From Candidatus Poribacteria bacterium WGA-3G (lineage in GTDB: Bacteria; Poribacteria; WGA-4E; WGA-3G): a stretch of 64,000 bases of DNA. Made by a program: the position numbers and the translations under genes. Within the stretch, counting starts at the first letter, position 1. Every line of letters begins with the position of its first letter. Positions 17,268-26,165 of this stretch are shown one piece after another. The stretch spans positions 87,899 through 151,898 of the forward strand of contig ASZN01000008.1 of the NCBI GenBank assembly GCA_000406005.1. The letters run 5' to 3'. The notes under the pieces are model-generated. The model did not search any database. It worked only from the letters and a program-made list of their open reading frames with translations, and was not told the DNA's origin.

Positions 17268-18023
17268 TTAGTTTTTAGCATTGCGTCTGATGAATGAGAG
17301 CATTCTGCCTGTCTGTCCATTTTCGGCGCGGTGTGAATAAAATAGGTCGGTGCGACAGGCGGTGCAGAATTCGGATATGGAGATGGAAGTTATCGGTACA
17401 CCTATTTCGATGAGTTGGTTAACGTTAGCGGTTTGTAGACTGAGGTTTCTGCCGTTGGCTACAGTGCTGCCGAATTGTTCTGTGAATTGCGTGAGTAGTT
17501 CTGGGCTGACGGTATAACAGCATTTTTGGATGGAGGGTCCTAAATGAATTTGGCAGTTTTTTGGGCGTGTCCCGAAAGATGCCTCCATTTGTGTGATGGC
17601 GTTTACGGCTATTCGTGCGAATGTCCCGCGCCACCCTGCATGGATAATGCCGATCGCGGGTGTTTTGACATCTAAGACAAAAATTGGGATACAATCGGCA
17701 GTGAAGATACCCAATGTTATGGTGTGTTGTGCGGTGACAAGTGCATCTGCTTCGGGGATATGTTCCGCGAGGGGTTGCGCTTCATCGTTGATATGAACGA
17801 CAGAAGCACTGTGAATTTGACGACAGTAACGCAGGTTTGTCAAGCCGGTTTCTTGGAAGAGGATCTTCCTATTCATCTCGACTGCGTTTGGATCGTCGTT
17901 GACATGATCGCCAAGGTTCAGGGAGGCGTACGGGGCGCGACTGACACCACCGTGGCGTAGACTGATCCCGGCGGTGACGATACCGGATGCCTGAAGTTCC
18001 TGAATAGGGTGATAGATGTTCAC
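17268..18023 (-). CDS. pgeF: Peptidoglycan editing factor / purine nucleoside phosphorylase, YfiH family
   Basis: 251 residues, family length. Metal-site signatures are present: GGVSRAPYASLNLGDHVNDD, CRQIHSASV with the first His, TLGIFTADCIPIF with Cys, GIIHAGWRGTFARI with the second His, and FCTACRTDLFYSHRAENG at the C-terminus. The family acts on purine nucleosides or keeps muropeptides correctly composed. The start overlaps the cupin stop by 4 bases. Confidence 0.93.
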   Translation of the reverse strand: MNIYHPIQELQASGIVTAGISLRHGGVSRAPYASLNLGDHVNDDPNAVEMNRKILFQETGLTNLRYCRQIHSASVVHINDEAQPLAEHIPEADALVTAQHTITLGIFTADCIPIFVLDVKTPAIGIIHAGWRGTFARIAVNAITQMEASFGTRPKNCQIHLGPSIQKCCYTVSPELLTQFTEQFGSTVANGRNLSLQTANVNQLIEIGVPITSISISEFCTACRTDLFYSHRAENGQTGRMLSFIRRNAKN

Positions 18024-18346
18024 TGTTTGTAATCTTCTCTCGGTGGACTAAAGATGTCAAGTGCGACGGCGGGTTCATCAAAGGCTTTCGCGCTGTGCTG
18101 GACGTTGGACGGAATGAGGTAAGCGTCCCCCTTTTTCAGGGTTCGTGAATCTCCATCGATGGTGAGTTCAAATGTTCCTTCGAGAACCATTCCCATCTGT
18201 TCGTGGGGATGACTATGTTCAGCGACGATGCTATGCGGTTTCAGGTTGACGAAAGACATCATCAGTTTTTCGCCGTGAAGGGTACGGATGCTGGCACCGT
18301 CGAAGATATCTTTTTTTTCTTGTTCGTCAATAACAAAAAATGGCAT
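18020..18346 (-). CDS. Single-domain cupin
   Basis: 108 residues. The cupin metal motif is visible as HSIVAEHSHPHEQMGMVLEGTFE split by one strand, then the second motif GDAYLIPSNVQHSAKA. Three His and one Glu suggest a bound metal. The substrate is unknown. It is upstream of and overlaps pgeF by 4 bases, so they form one transcript. Confidence 0.9.
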   Translation of the reverse strand: MPFFVIDEQEKKDIFDGASIRTLHGEKLMMSFVNLKPHSIVAEHSHPHEQMGMVLEGTFELTIDGDSRTLKKGDAYLIPSNVQHSAKAFDEPAVALDIFSPPREDYKQ

Positions 18347-18414
18347 CGGTTATGGGTGTCTCCTGTTGTTTACTGCTCGGAGGTGACAACCTCGTCAGTG
18401 AATACGTAGTTTTG

Positions 18415-19188
18415 TTACGGAAACGGGATATCGGGTGTCGGTGGCTCGACGTAAAGGAGACGTTTACAACTTGAGCAGTAAACGAGTTTCTCATATTTTT
18501 GTGCCTCCTTGAGGGTCTGTGGTTGGATAGCCATGCGGCAGCTGCTGCAGGTGCCTTTTTTGCCGAGTGCGATGAATCCTGCTTTCGCTCGTGCTGCCCC
18601 GGATTCGCTTGCCATTTGTGCCTTCATCCACCGGTGGTACTCGTCTCTACGGACTTTATCAATTTTCGGTAGAAACGCTTTTCGTGCTTTCATCTTTTCG
18701 TCGCGTTCTGCTTCCAATGTCTGCAGTTCCTGTCGGAGTTGTTCGGTATCGGTATCGGCTTTCTCTTTTTCTTGGGTTACTTTGGCTTGAAGTTCTGTCA
18801 ATTCAGCTTTCAAGCGATCGTGGTCTTCCATGAGGTTGAGGAGAACGTCTTCAGCGTCTGCGTCTTTTTCGTCTAAGAATTCGATCTGTCGTTCCAAAGC
18901 GGTATAAGCCTCGTTGGATGTAACGGATCGTTGTTCGTTTTTATATTTTTCGCGTTGTTCTGCATTCATTTCGAGTTCAGCATTTTTGGCGCGTTGCCCT
19001 TTTTCGACTTCTGCGACTTCTGCTGATTTGGCTGCGGTCTCTTCTTCGGACTCGGTAACCCCCGCCTCTAATTGCGCAATCTGACGTGGGATGTCTTGAA
19101 GTTTTTGATGGATTGCCAACAGTTCCGAGTCGCGTTGCTGCAGTTGGTAGAGTAATGCGAGCTGCTGTCTTAAAGATTCGTTAGACAT
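18415..19188 (-). CDS. Coiled-coil protein with C-terminal C4 zinc ribbon (CT398/DUF164-like)
   Basis: 257 residues from ATG 19188 (MSNESLRQQLALL). The ATG 33 bases upstream would lie deep in tatC. Residues about 5-180 form a long antiparallel coiled coil rich in Glu, Lys and Gln. The C-terminus carries CSSC and, 20-odd residues later, CSSC, a four-cysteine zinc ribbon. The family is widespread with a debated role in nucleic-acid or flagellar contexts. It overlaps tatC by 8 bases. Confidence 0.85.
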   Translation of the reverse strand: MSNESLRQQLALLYQLQQRDSELLAIHQKLQDIPRQIAQLEAGVTESEEETAAKSAEVAEVEKGQRAKNAELEMNAEQREKYKNEQRSVTSNEAYTALERQIEFLDEKDADAEDVLLNLMEDHDRLKAELTELQAKVTQEKEKADTDTEQLRQELQTLEAERDEKMKARKAFLPKIDKVRRDEYHRWMKAQMASESGAARAKAGFIALGKKGTCSSCRMAIQPQTLKEAQKYEKLVYCSSCKRLLYVEPPTPDIPFP

Positions 19189-20029
19189 ACGCTTCTGGCT
19201 CCTTTTCGACGAGGTAGGCAAAGAAAATGCCGAGTTGATACAAAAGGAAGAGCGGTATCGCCATCAGTAACATTGATGTCGGATCCGCAGGAGTCAATAG
19301 TGCCGACATAACACAGATGCCCAATAGAGCGTAACTCTGTTTTTCTCGGAAGCCGCGTGCGTTAATGATTCCGATACGAGATAAAAACGCCATCACGATC
19401 GGTAACTCGAAAGCGAGCCCAAACCCTAAGATTAACTGTGTTATGAAGTTGATATAAAGTTGTAAATCCCATCTGTTCGGCATATCGGGAAACAGTTCTG
19501 CGGAGAACTGTAGTACGACGGGTGTGACAATAAAGTAGGCGAAGGCAGCACCGAGGACGAAGAATGTGATGATAATCAGGAAGAGCGGGACAGCGAATCG
19601 GCGTTCCTGACGGTTCAACGCTGGGAAGACGAATGCCCAGACCTGATAAATGACTATTGGGAGTGCCAGCAAGATGCCGGTGGTAATCCCTAATTTCAAG
19701 AACGCCATGATAGCCTCCACGGGTCCAACTTTCATGAGTTCGGCGTTGACGTTGGAGGTTCCGGCGCGCATGGTAATTGCGAAAAACCCCCATATTGATC
19801 CCTCGGAACCGATAGTAGCGTCAATAGCGTTTGCGATCAACGTGTTCATAGAGGTTCCGAGTGGGAACATAATTACCTTCTCAATGGGTTTACTAAAGGA
19901 TAAACTCAAGACCGTAAACACACCGATTGTGATAGCAGAGATGATAATCCGCCGCCGGAGTTCTTCGAGATGTTCCCAAAAGGTCATTGCGATATCGGTT
20001 GATTCCGTCGCTTGATTAGATTCCATCAT
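19181..20029 (-). CDS. tatC: Sec-independent protein translocase TatC
   Basis: 282 residues, inner-membrane receptor of the twin-arginine pathway for folded proteins. The start MTFWEHLEELRRRIIIS carries the conserved HLxELRxR motif, six membrane helices follow, and the loop FELPIVMAFLSRIGI and SALLTPADPTSM are typical. It has a longer first periplasmic loop than E. coli TatC (about residues 55-100). It lies 27 bases after tatA. Confidence 0.97.
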   Translation of the reverse strand: MMESNQATESTDIAMTFWEHLEELRRRIIISAITIGVFTVLSLSFSKPIEKVIMFPLGTSMNTLIANAIDATIGSEGSIWGFFAITMRAGTSNVNAELMKVGPVEAIMAFLKLGITTGILLALPIVIYQVWAFVFPALNRQERRFAVPLFLIIITFFVLGAAFAYFIVTPVVLQFSAELFPDMPNRWDLQLYINFITQLILGFGLAFELPIVMAFLSRIGIINARGFREKQSYALLGICVMSALLTPADPTSMLLMAIPLFLLYQLGIFFAYLVEKEPEAYV

Positions 20030-20056
20030 AGTGCGGGTTGTTCGTCCGTTTAGTGA

Positions 20057-20269
20057 TTAAGAGGTTTTCGGTGGCTTGATGTTCGGCTCTGTGTCCCTAT
20101 CGATTTCATCTGCTGCCTTTGTGAGTTCATCTTGGAGTTCGGTGCCGACACTCTTAAATTCCCGGATAGCTTTTCCGAGCGAACGCCCCATTTCCGGTAA
20201 TTTTTTAGGTCCGAAAATGACGAGCGCAACCACAAGGATTAAAAAAATTTCCATTCCGCCTGGACCCAT
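20057..20269 (-). CDS. tatA: Twin-arginine translocase subunit TatA
   Basis: 70 residues: an N-terminal membrane helix (MEIFLILVVALVIF), the FGPKKLPEMGRSLG hinge, an amphipathic helix and a charged tail. This is the pore-forming Tat component. A TTGCAA/TATACT promoter lies about 50-80 bases upstream, so tatA, tatC and the zinc-ribbon gene are likely one operon. Confidence 0.97.
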   Translation of the reverse strand: MGPGGMEIFLILVVALVIFGPKKLPEMGRSLGKAIREFKSVGTELQDELTKAADEIDRDTEPNIKPPKTS

Positions 20270-20592
20270 GTTCTTTGTTCCTCCTTTAATGATATGTGGC
20301 AGTCTATGGCCATTTATAGTATATCACGGAATGTTTCTATTTTGCAATTATTTTTTTTGTTATTAGGGAATGGTTGTCAGTTATCGGTACGCAGTGCTCA
20401 GTTAAGCGGTATTTTGGTACATCACATTCTGTTTCACGAAGAACTGTTAACGGCGGAAGGATGTGGGTATGAAATTTCACAGTTTTCACAGTAAATCGGA
20501 GAAATACTTGTGTGGAAAACTTGAGAGAACCGGGGTGGGACGTGTGTTTTAGCGTTTCTTTGAAAATGCTACTGTGAATCAAGGTATTTTAT
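20270..20592. other. 323-base intergenic region
   Basis: Contains the tatA promoter (20318-20347) and a degenerate GGTTGTCAGTTATCGG / GCTCAGTTAAG stretch near 20370-20405 that resembles the TTATCAG repeat family. No gene seen. Confidence 0.6.
20318..20347 (-). promoter_or_regulatory. Sigma-70 type promoter of tatA
   Basis: On the minus strand TTGCAA (20347-20342), 18 bases, TATACT (20323-20318). Predicted transcription start lies about 40 bases before the tatA ATG. Confidence 0.6.
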
Positions 20593-21798
20593 TCATTTCG
20601 GAGGTTTTGCCGCAAAAATTGTTAAACGTAATTCCTCGTCAAAGACTTCATATACGGGCATTTTCCCGCTCAGGGTCTCGCTTTCGTTCAGGATAATGCC
20701 GACACCTTCGCCTCTGCGTTCTAAAAAGTGTTTCCGCTTCACCTGTCTTTCCATATCGTCGTCCAATCTAATTTCTGAAAGCAGTCGTGCGAGGAGTTCG
20801 TTCCGCGTGGCTTGGCTGTAACGTAAGTTGTCCACTGTCACGGTATTTGCCAATGCCCCCGGGGAATAGAGTTCCAACCGGTCGTCGAACATAAATAGGC
20901 GAATTTTTGAGACTGTTTTTGAATAATCTCTATGCACAACAGCGTTAACGATCGCCTCAAATACGGCGCGCATACTGTATTCTGGGTAGTCTATCCTGCC
21001 GATGGCTTTGCGGGCGGCGACTGCGTTGTATTTTTGAACAAATTTGAAAGCGTCAATGATTTGCTGATCCAACGGTCCCTTAAAATCCTTGGCATCAAGT
21101 TGATAGTTCGCATCCATTTCCGTACTGAGATAATAGACGGCTTGAATGAAACTATTATAGAGGTAATCATCAGGTGTGTTATGACACATCAACACACCGG
21201 CTACAGAAGCACGAATTTTCTGACCTTCTTGAACGAGTAAAGTTCTTTTCAAGAGTAGGTCTTCTATCATATCTTCAGCGGTATTTTCTGTGATGAATCG
21301 TTTATAGAGCGGTTCTCTTAATGTTCTTCTATACGTGTTTGGAACGGATAATGTGTCAAAATGAGTTTTGCGCGGCTGTGAACGGGTTTGAAACAGTCGG
21401 GCTAATTGTTGTGTTGACATCTCTTTATTACATGTTTCTTTACGGGTGAAATAACCATTAGACGTTTTATGAATAAAAAGACTTCTCTCTACCTCTATTC
21501 TGAGTATGTTTTTATCATCAAGCCGTAATTTTTCTGTGAAGATTGGAACAGTGGGTTCAATCCAGTCATTGCATATTTCAACAACCGTTTTTTCTACATT
21601 ATCTAATTTCTGCGGTTCAATTCCAATGATTTCTTTGTTGTCGTCAACACCGATGAGTATCATCCCGCCTTGGGTGTTCGCAAAAGCAGCGATCTCGTCT
21701 GCCATGTTGTCTCTGTGAGGCATCTCCGTTTTGAATTCAATCGTTGCGTCTTCACCGAGGTATATTTTTTCGAGGAGTTCGGTTAAACTGTCAAACAT
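20593..21798 (-). CDS. AlbA/Schlafen-type DNA-binding domain ATPase-like regulator
   Basis: 401 residues. The N-terminal AlbA_2 domain (about 14-125) shows TIEFKTE, IAAFANTQGGMILIGVDDN and EVERS. A middle region is followed by a C-terminal GHKL-like ATP-binding fold (about 265-395) with FEAIVNAVVHRDYS, carrying the N-box-like Asn, and RRGEGVGI. Such proteins are annotated as RecG-like helicases, but no helicase motif is present; they are probable transcriptional regulators. No partner gene is adjacent. Confidence 0.85.
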   Translation of the reverse strand: MFDSLTELLEKIYLGEDATIEFKTEMPHRDNMADEIAAFANTQGGMILIGVDDNKEIIGIEPQKLDNVEKTVVEICNDWIEPTVPIFTEKLRLDDKNILRIEVERSLFIHKTSNGYFTRKETCNKEMSTQQLARLFQTRSQPRKTHFDTLSVPNTYRRTLREPLYKRFITENTAEDMIEDLLLKRTLLVQEGQKIRASVAGVLMCHNTPDDYLYNSFIQAVYYLSTEMDANYQLDAKDFKGPLDQQIIDAFKFVQKYNAVAARKAIGRIDYPEYSMRAVFEAIVNAVVHRDYSKTVSKIRLFMFDDRLELYSPGALANTVTVDNLRYSQATRNELLARLLSEIRLDDDMERQVKRKHFLERRGEGVGIILNESETLSGKMPVYEVFDEELRLTIFAAKPPK

Positions 21799-21969
21799 TG
21801 CTAAATTTTTAATGCCAAAGTATTCATGAACGCCTCAAGCGTTACGCAAAGCGTGTCAGGTCATGAAAATGCGTTTTATTTTCAAAAAGTTGCTTGGTTT
21901 TTGGTGCCTAAGTCAAGGAAAGAGTAGATCCGGTTCCTTTTTTTCTAAAGTCCCTTATCCTTTAAAAGT

Positions 21970-21998
21970 AAAATAACATGCACTGCCTGGATTGTCAA
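21970..21998 (-). promoter_or_regulatory. Sigma-70 type promoter of the AlbA-domain gene
   Basis: Minus strand TTGACA (21998-21993), 17 bases, TATTTT (21975-21970), about 170 bases before the start codon. Confidence 0.55.
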
Positions 21999-22308
21999 AG
22001 CAAAAATGGCTATCGCGCGCGGACAAGCCGGAGCAGTTAGTTAAGATTTTTCGGTTTCTCGTCTACTGACGGCGGCATCAATGTCAGCTTTTCCGCTGCG
22101 GTTTCGGCATGGCAACGGTCTAAATATTCGGTCTGAACTGTGATTTATGGGATTTATGTGATTGCCATGATAAGAGATTTCTGTCCGGTAGGTGCGGTTT
22201 CCTAACCATCCATTATGTGTCAATTTTAGAAAAAATAACCGTTGTAGTCCCGAGGCCGGTAGGTTCGGTTTGATGAAAATTGATTTATTAATTCGGTAAT
22301 ATTGGAAC

Positions 22309-22366
22309 GTGCGATGAATCGCACTACTACGAGCCTGTCTGTTTGTAGTAGGGCAATTCATTGCCC
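22309..22366. repeat. Inverted REP pair (REPIN-like)
   Basis: GTGCGATGAATCGCAC followed by TACTAC, a 14-base spacer, then GTAGTA followed by GGGCAATTCATTGCCC. Two hairpins of different stem sequence face each other, each with the GTAGTA head towards the spacer, as in REPIN doublets. Related singles lie at 26341-26396 and 50098-50113. Confidence 0.75.
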
Positions 22367-22595
22367 GTGAATTACCGATTTATTTTCTTAAACTTCATCA
22401 ACCGAACCGGATACTAAGCGGAAACCTTGAAGACGTTGGTTATGCCTTGCTAACCCAGTTGTGACGTGGGTTTTTCGGCACTTTAAGTTTGGGTCGGTTC
22501 GGATGGGGGACTGTGAAATTTTTATGCTCGATGTGCCCGCTCGCCTCAATAATCTGTCGCCCTGAACAATCGGGCTGCAACTCCGTAACGAGTCG

Positions 22596-22901
22596 TCATT
22601 TTTTAGATCGGTTCGAGGCAATCCAGTCGAGTGCCTTTTTTTGGATGTCCACTGCCTGCGTCAACCTGCCAGCGAGTTGCTCAAGTTCCGCAATGCGTTC
22701 CGTAGAGGCATCGGACGGCTTACGATTGGATTCAAAGAGGGTCGCTGCATTTTCAAGGAGTTGGCGTTTCCACTGTGAGAGTTGTTCTTCGGTGATGTTA
22801 TGTCGTCGACAGAGTTCTGCTTCGGAACTTTGGTTGCTGAGTGCTTCAATAACAATTTCCGCTTTAAATTCGGGGGTGAATTCTTCTCGTTTGGTTCCCA
22901 T
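22596..22901 (-). CDS. IS3-family transposase OrfA, orphan
   Basis: 101 residues: an HTH domain (EFTPEFKAEIVIEALSN, AELCRRHNITEEQLSQWK) and a leucine-zipper-like C-terminus (IAELEQLAGRL). This is the DNA-binding subunit of IS3-type transposases. No OrfB catalytic DDE domain is readable downstream in any frame, so the element is dead alone. The ATG follows AAAGGAGC. A likely IS end, starting TGTAATGCC at 22980, interrupts the upstream restriction gene. Confidence 0.88.
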   Translation of the reverse strand: MGTKREEFTPEFKAEIVIEALSNQSSEAELCRRHNITEEQLSQWKRQLLENAATLFESNRKPSDASTERIAELEQLAGRLTQAVDIQKKALDWIASNRSKK

Positions 22902-22958
22902 CGGATGCTCCTTTCTATGAGGTTGGTATTGTAGCGCGATCTTGGTTTGGCGTGTGGT

Positions 22959-23684
22959 CTAAATTTTCGATGGCATTACAGTTCCGGCGATTTCCTCAGC
23001 GATTTTCAGTGCTGTGAAGGTTTTGCCGGTCCCGCAAGCCATAATGAGTTTGCCGCGGTCAGATGCTTTGAAGCCGTTGATAACATCGTCAAACGCCTCT
23101 TGCTGATGGTCTTTTAGGCGGAATTTTCGCTGTTTATAGGTGAGTTGTTCAGGAGCTTGTATGCTCAGGTCGGGCCATTCAAAATGGCTGTTTTCGAGAT
23201 CGCGGAAGCGGATGATTCGGAATTTGTCGCCTAACGGCTCTATAGTTCTCAGCGCGTTTTCGCCTAATTCACCGCCTGTATTTACGAGGATTCGGGTGTT
23301 ATCGGCAAAAGGGGGTAGGGAGGCTGTAGCAAGGAATGAATTCAGATCATCTCTTGAGATTCGGGTATCTGGGGCATAGCATTTGCACTGGATGGCACAA
23401 AATCCGCCATCGTGTTTTTTGGCGACGAGATCAATGCCTATATCGCGACCGTCGAAATCTGTTCGGAGTTGTGCCCACTCTTTCCAGAGGTAGACTTCAG
23501 AAAACTGGTCTTTGTAGTCGGGGTCTTCGGTGAAATATTTCTGCATCAACCGCTCGAAATAATCGCCTTTTTGACGTTCTGATCGGGCGTTTTCGCGGAT
23601 GTAATTGAGGACGCTTTGGAAGCCGAGATTGACTTTTGCGGTTTCGTTATCGATGCCTAAATAGCCTTGTGTTGTTTCTGACAT
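22959..23684 (-). pseudogene. Truncated Mrr-nuclease/helicase restriction protein (type ISP-like)
   Basis: 241 residues from ATG 23684 (AAAGGAACC upstream). The N-terminal Mrr-like nuclease domain shows GRDIGIDLVAKK and FCAIQCKCYA, the D...QxK motif. Then comes a helicase start, FRLKDHQQEAFDDVINGF, and Walker A MACGTGKTFTALKIAEEI. The protein ends nine residues later. Full homologues run far longer, with helicase, methylase and recognition domains. The last codons (GTVMPSKI, stop) are read from what looks like the IS3 end beginning at 22980. Function is presumably lost. Confidence 0.8.
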
Positions 23685-23799
23685 ACAGGTTCCTTTTCTG
23701 TCCTTTTTCAATGGTGTGAAATTGATTCTTCTGATGTTGTATTTAGTAAATCACATCTGTTCCAGCGTGTCAATAAAAAAATGTTGGTGTGTGTTAATT

Positions 23800-24039
23800 T
23801 CACCGGCAGCTGAAACCTGAATCTTTCTGTATAATAGATTTGAAAAAATCGTGAATAGAATTTTGTTGTTTGCTAAGTTGGTAAAGCGCGAGCACGAGTA
23901 GTGTGATATATGAGATAAAAATCCTAAACTCAACAGTCCGCCTTTCTTCCATTCTCTTTACGCCAAACTCCGCAAGGGATAATATTTTTTGAAAACCATC
24001 TACAGAGTCGCTCTTGTTGGAATTGGCTTTATTATTCAT
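23800..24039 (-). CDS. Small single-helix membrane protein
   Basis: 79 residues from ATG 24039, chosen over an upstream ATG because AAGGAGG lies 7 bases before it. The polar N-terminus is followed by ILSLAEFGVKRMEERRTVEF and a membrane helix at about 44-63 (FISYITLLVLALYQL). Family not recognised. It lies close to another small gene on the same strand. Confidence 0.55.
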   Translation of the reverse strand: MNNKANSNKSDSVDGFQKILSLAEFGVKRMEERRTVEFRIFISYITLLVLALYQLSKQQNSIHDFFKSIIQKDSGFSCR

Positions 24040-24145
24040 ATTAGAAACCTCCTTATCAGGTGTTGGTGTTTCCACCGGATGAACCAACGCCTCCCGTTCA
24101 TTCACAGGAGGACGGTGGAACCAGTAGTATATCGGACAGAAGAGG

Positions 24146-24170
24146 CACAGGCTAACAGCCTATGCTACAA
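24146..24170. repeat. Single CAGGCTAACAGCCTATGCTACA unit
   Basis: One copy of the repeat that forms the array at 16918-17231; on the minus strand it starts with GTAG. It overlaps the 3' end of the next small gene. Confidence 0.85.
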
Positions 24171-24402
24171 AAGAGCAGCATGCGTAAGTCCTACTTCCTA
24201 ATATTATTGAGATTTTAATATCATTTAGTTTCGTAATTTGGGCAGCCGTGAGTTCTGGGTTTTGCTCTTTGAGTTGTGCTAATAATTTTGGGGACGATTT
24301 TTGGATGGCAGATTTAAACTCGGCATGCCCCTGTTGAAGTTCTTTTTTAAACTCCTCAATCGGAAATTTTGGAAATTCAGGTGTTGAAGATAAATTATTC
24401 AT
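24160..24402 (-). CDS. Small hypothetical protein, 80 residues
   Basis: Starts at ATG 24402 after AGGAGG. The N-terminal 60 residues are polar and helical (FPIEEFKKELQQGHAEFKSA, LKEQNPELTAAQITKLNDI). The last residues (RTYACCSFVA) are read through a dispersed repeat, so the original C-terminus has probably been altered. No family recognised. Confidence 0.5.
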   Translation of the reverse strand: MNNLSSTPEFPKFPIEEFKKELQQGHAEFKSAIQKSSPKLLAQLKEQNPELTAAQITKLNDIKISIILGSRTYACCSFVA

Positions 24403-24490
24403 TATAGCCTCCTGTTATAGTTCAATATCTTTATGTGACGTTATCGTTTTTTGGATGTGTTTCTATAAATATGCTGTCGCTACGCGACTA

Positions 24491-24665
24491 AAGAGGTTTT
24501 TGAAGTCTTCAAGGTTTCCGCGTAGTATCCGGTTCGGTTAGGAAACCGAACCTACCGGACCTGGGACCGAGGCAGGCTTGAAGAGGTTTTTGAAGTCTTC
24601 AAGGTTTCTGTGTAGAATCCGGTTCGGTTGGGAAACCGAACCTACCGGACCTGGGGCTGAGAAGG
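24491..24665. repeat. 90-bp tandem repeat containing GTAG-type REPs
   Basis: AAGAGGTTTTTGAAGTCTTC begins each unit at 24491 and 24581. Each unit contains CCGGTTCGGTT, three bases, AAACCGAACCTACCGG. The minus strand reads GTAG then the hairpin. The unit's left half also matches 22395-22436 inverted. Confidence 0.85.
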
Positions 24666-24896
24666 TTATTTTTTCTAAAATTGACACTTATGGGACGCTG
24701 CAAAATCGAACCTACCGGGGCTGTGGCCGATGCTTGGAAAATAGCGTTTCTGGTGAAATTTTATATCTACATGTATGATAACATATTTTTTATGAAAAAT
24801 CAAGGTTTTTTCGGAGTGTATAAATAGATATCTACGCTCAACTCAACCTACGGCACTCAGATATATTGATCGTAATAGGGGTTTTAGGAATAGAAG

Positions 24897-24924
24897 GGTG
24901 GCGGGATTTCAAACCCCGCCTGCA
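24897..24924. repeat. GCAG-type REP copy
   Basis: GGCGGGATTTCAAACCCCGCC followed by TGCAG: the same family as the triplet at 7443-7600 and the pair at 58303-58397. Confidence 0.8.
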
Positions 24925-24974
24925 GTGATTCTAACGGAAAACGTTTGAATTCTTTCACCGAATGTGCTATGATT

Positions 24975-26165
24975 TTAGCGACGTGGGAAGAAGGTATCAA
25001 TCCCGGCTTCGATGTCTTCAATCGGGTGTCCGTACTGCTTCTCGTAGCTTTCGTGGGTGCCGCGTTCCGTCTGGGTTAGTTCGGTTAGCGGGAAGGTGAT
25101 GGTTTCACGGCTGCGGTTGCCGGACTCGCTCATGGCGATGTTCATCTCTTGGTCCTGCCTGCCGCGCGCTGCGCCGTATTCGGGTTCTGTATCGTTAAGT
25201 ATAGCGGTGGCGATACTGAGAAGTTCGTCTGCTACCGCGATCTGCCCTTCGGAGAGCGGATAGTTCTTGAGCGGGTTCTCCCAAGTAATTGTCTGTTCCG
25301 GGAGTTCCAACGAGATTTTCTCAACGACTTTCGCACCATCTACGTCGATTGTTGTGCGTTCGGGACGATAAGCGATACCTCTCGCACCAGATTCCAATTG
25401 ATCTGACGGTGTTACGTAGATGTCTTCGCCGACGATGGTGCCTTTGCTGCCGTCGATCTGCGAGATTCCGGTCTGTCCGCGTCCCAAGGATCGGGCATGG
25501 ATGACGTTGGAGTAGACCATGAGGGCAGTTGCGTTGTTGTCGAATTCGATAAAGCCGAGGCTCCATCTCTCACTGGTGTGATGCCGCTTCATCCGATCAA
25601 TGATCGGGATGACTGGGGTCGTTTGCGTGATACCGAGTGCGGACTTCGGTTCGCCGCCTGCCCGGAGCCGGAGCATACTCATGCCGTGGTAGCCACCTTC
25701 ATAGAAGATGCGGTAAATTCGTGCGACCTCACCGATAACATCTGATGCGATGACCTTGGACAGAAACCGCTCGCGTGGTGCGCGGTAGTAGTTTTCGGCG
25801 ATCTCAAGTTTGATGTTATTCGCTTTCGCACGTTCAATCATCAGGTCGCTTGTGGGAAGTGTGACGGCGATCGGGGTTTCGCAGAGGATGTGAATGCCGG
25901 CATCTGCCATAAAACATGCGATTGCGTGGTGTGCAACACCCGGCACGGTAATATCAACGACATCGAGTTCCTCTTGTGCGACGAGGTCGCGGACGTTGGT
26001 GTAAGGGGTCGCGCCGTACGCTTTCGCGTATCGGGTGGCGGTCTCCTCGTCTATATCGCAAATTGCGACGAGATTGTAAACGTCTTTGAGTTTGGCGATA
26101 ACGGGTAGGTGTGCGCCGCCGCCGCGTCGTCCTGCGCCGACTAAGGCTATATTGAGTTTGGACAT
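24975..26165 (-). CDS. Gfo/Idh/MocA family oxidoreductase
   Basis: 396 residues from ATG 26165, which follows AAGGAGATTTCC. NAD(P)-dependent sugar or polyol dehydrogenase fold: Rossmann motif NIALVGAGRRGGGAHLP, AICDIDEETATRYA, and the catalytic-lysine region ILCETPIAVTLP, where Thr replaces the usual Lys of EKP. It also has a C-terminal alpha/beta domain. The EKP-to-ETP change suggests altered or different chemistry. Substrate unknown; the downstream neighbours are on the other strand. Confidence 0.85.
   Translation of the reverse strand: MSKLNIALVGAGRRGGGAHLPVIAKLKDVYNLVAICDIDEETATRYAKAYGATPYTNVRDLVAQEELDVVDITVPGVAHHAIACFMADAGIHILCETPIAVTLPTSDLMIERAKANNIKLEIAENYYRAPRERFLSKVIASDVIGEVARIYRIFYEGGYHGMSMLRLRAGGEPKSALGITQTTPVIPIIDRMKRHHTSERWSLGFIEFDNNATALMVYSNVIHARSLGRGQTGISQIDGSKGTIVGEDIYVTPSDQLESGARGIAYRPERTTIDVDGAKVVEKISLELPEQTITWENPLKNYPLSEGQIAVADELLSIATAILNDTEPEYGAARGRQDQEMNIAMSESGNRSRETITFPLTELTQTERGTHESYEKQYGHPIEDIEAGIDTFFPRR

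Larger units (their letters stand above)
21799..22595. other. 797-base repeat-filled intergenic region
   Basis: No supported gene. It holds a degenerate CCGGTAGGTGCGGTTTCC palindrome at 22185, a GTGTCAATTTTAGAAAA block at 22218 whose inverted match lies near 24660-24690, a GTAGGTTCGG half-repeat at 22258, a pair of inverted REPs at 22309-22366, and a segment at 22395-22436 matching 24498-24545 inverted. Confidence 0.7.
24403..24974. other. 572-base repeat cluster
   Basis: Holds the 90-base tandem duplication at 24491-24665, a further half CGAACCTACCGGGG at 24704, an inverted TTTTTCTAAAATTGACAC block near 24670, and one GCAG-type REP at 24897-24924. No gene seen. Confidence 0.7.

Noticed and set aside
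22041..22361. 106-residue minus-strand open frame
   Set aside because: It is made largely of dispersed repeats (GTAG-type REPs) and has no protein-like pattern.
22388..22621. Frame after IS3 orfA that might be orfB
   Set aside because: It shows none of the DDE transposase motifs and ends in repeat sequence.
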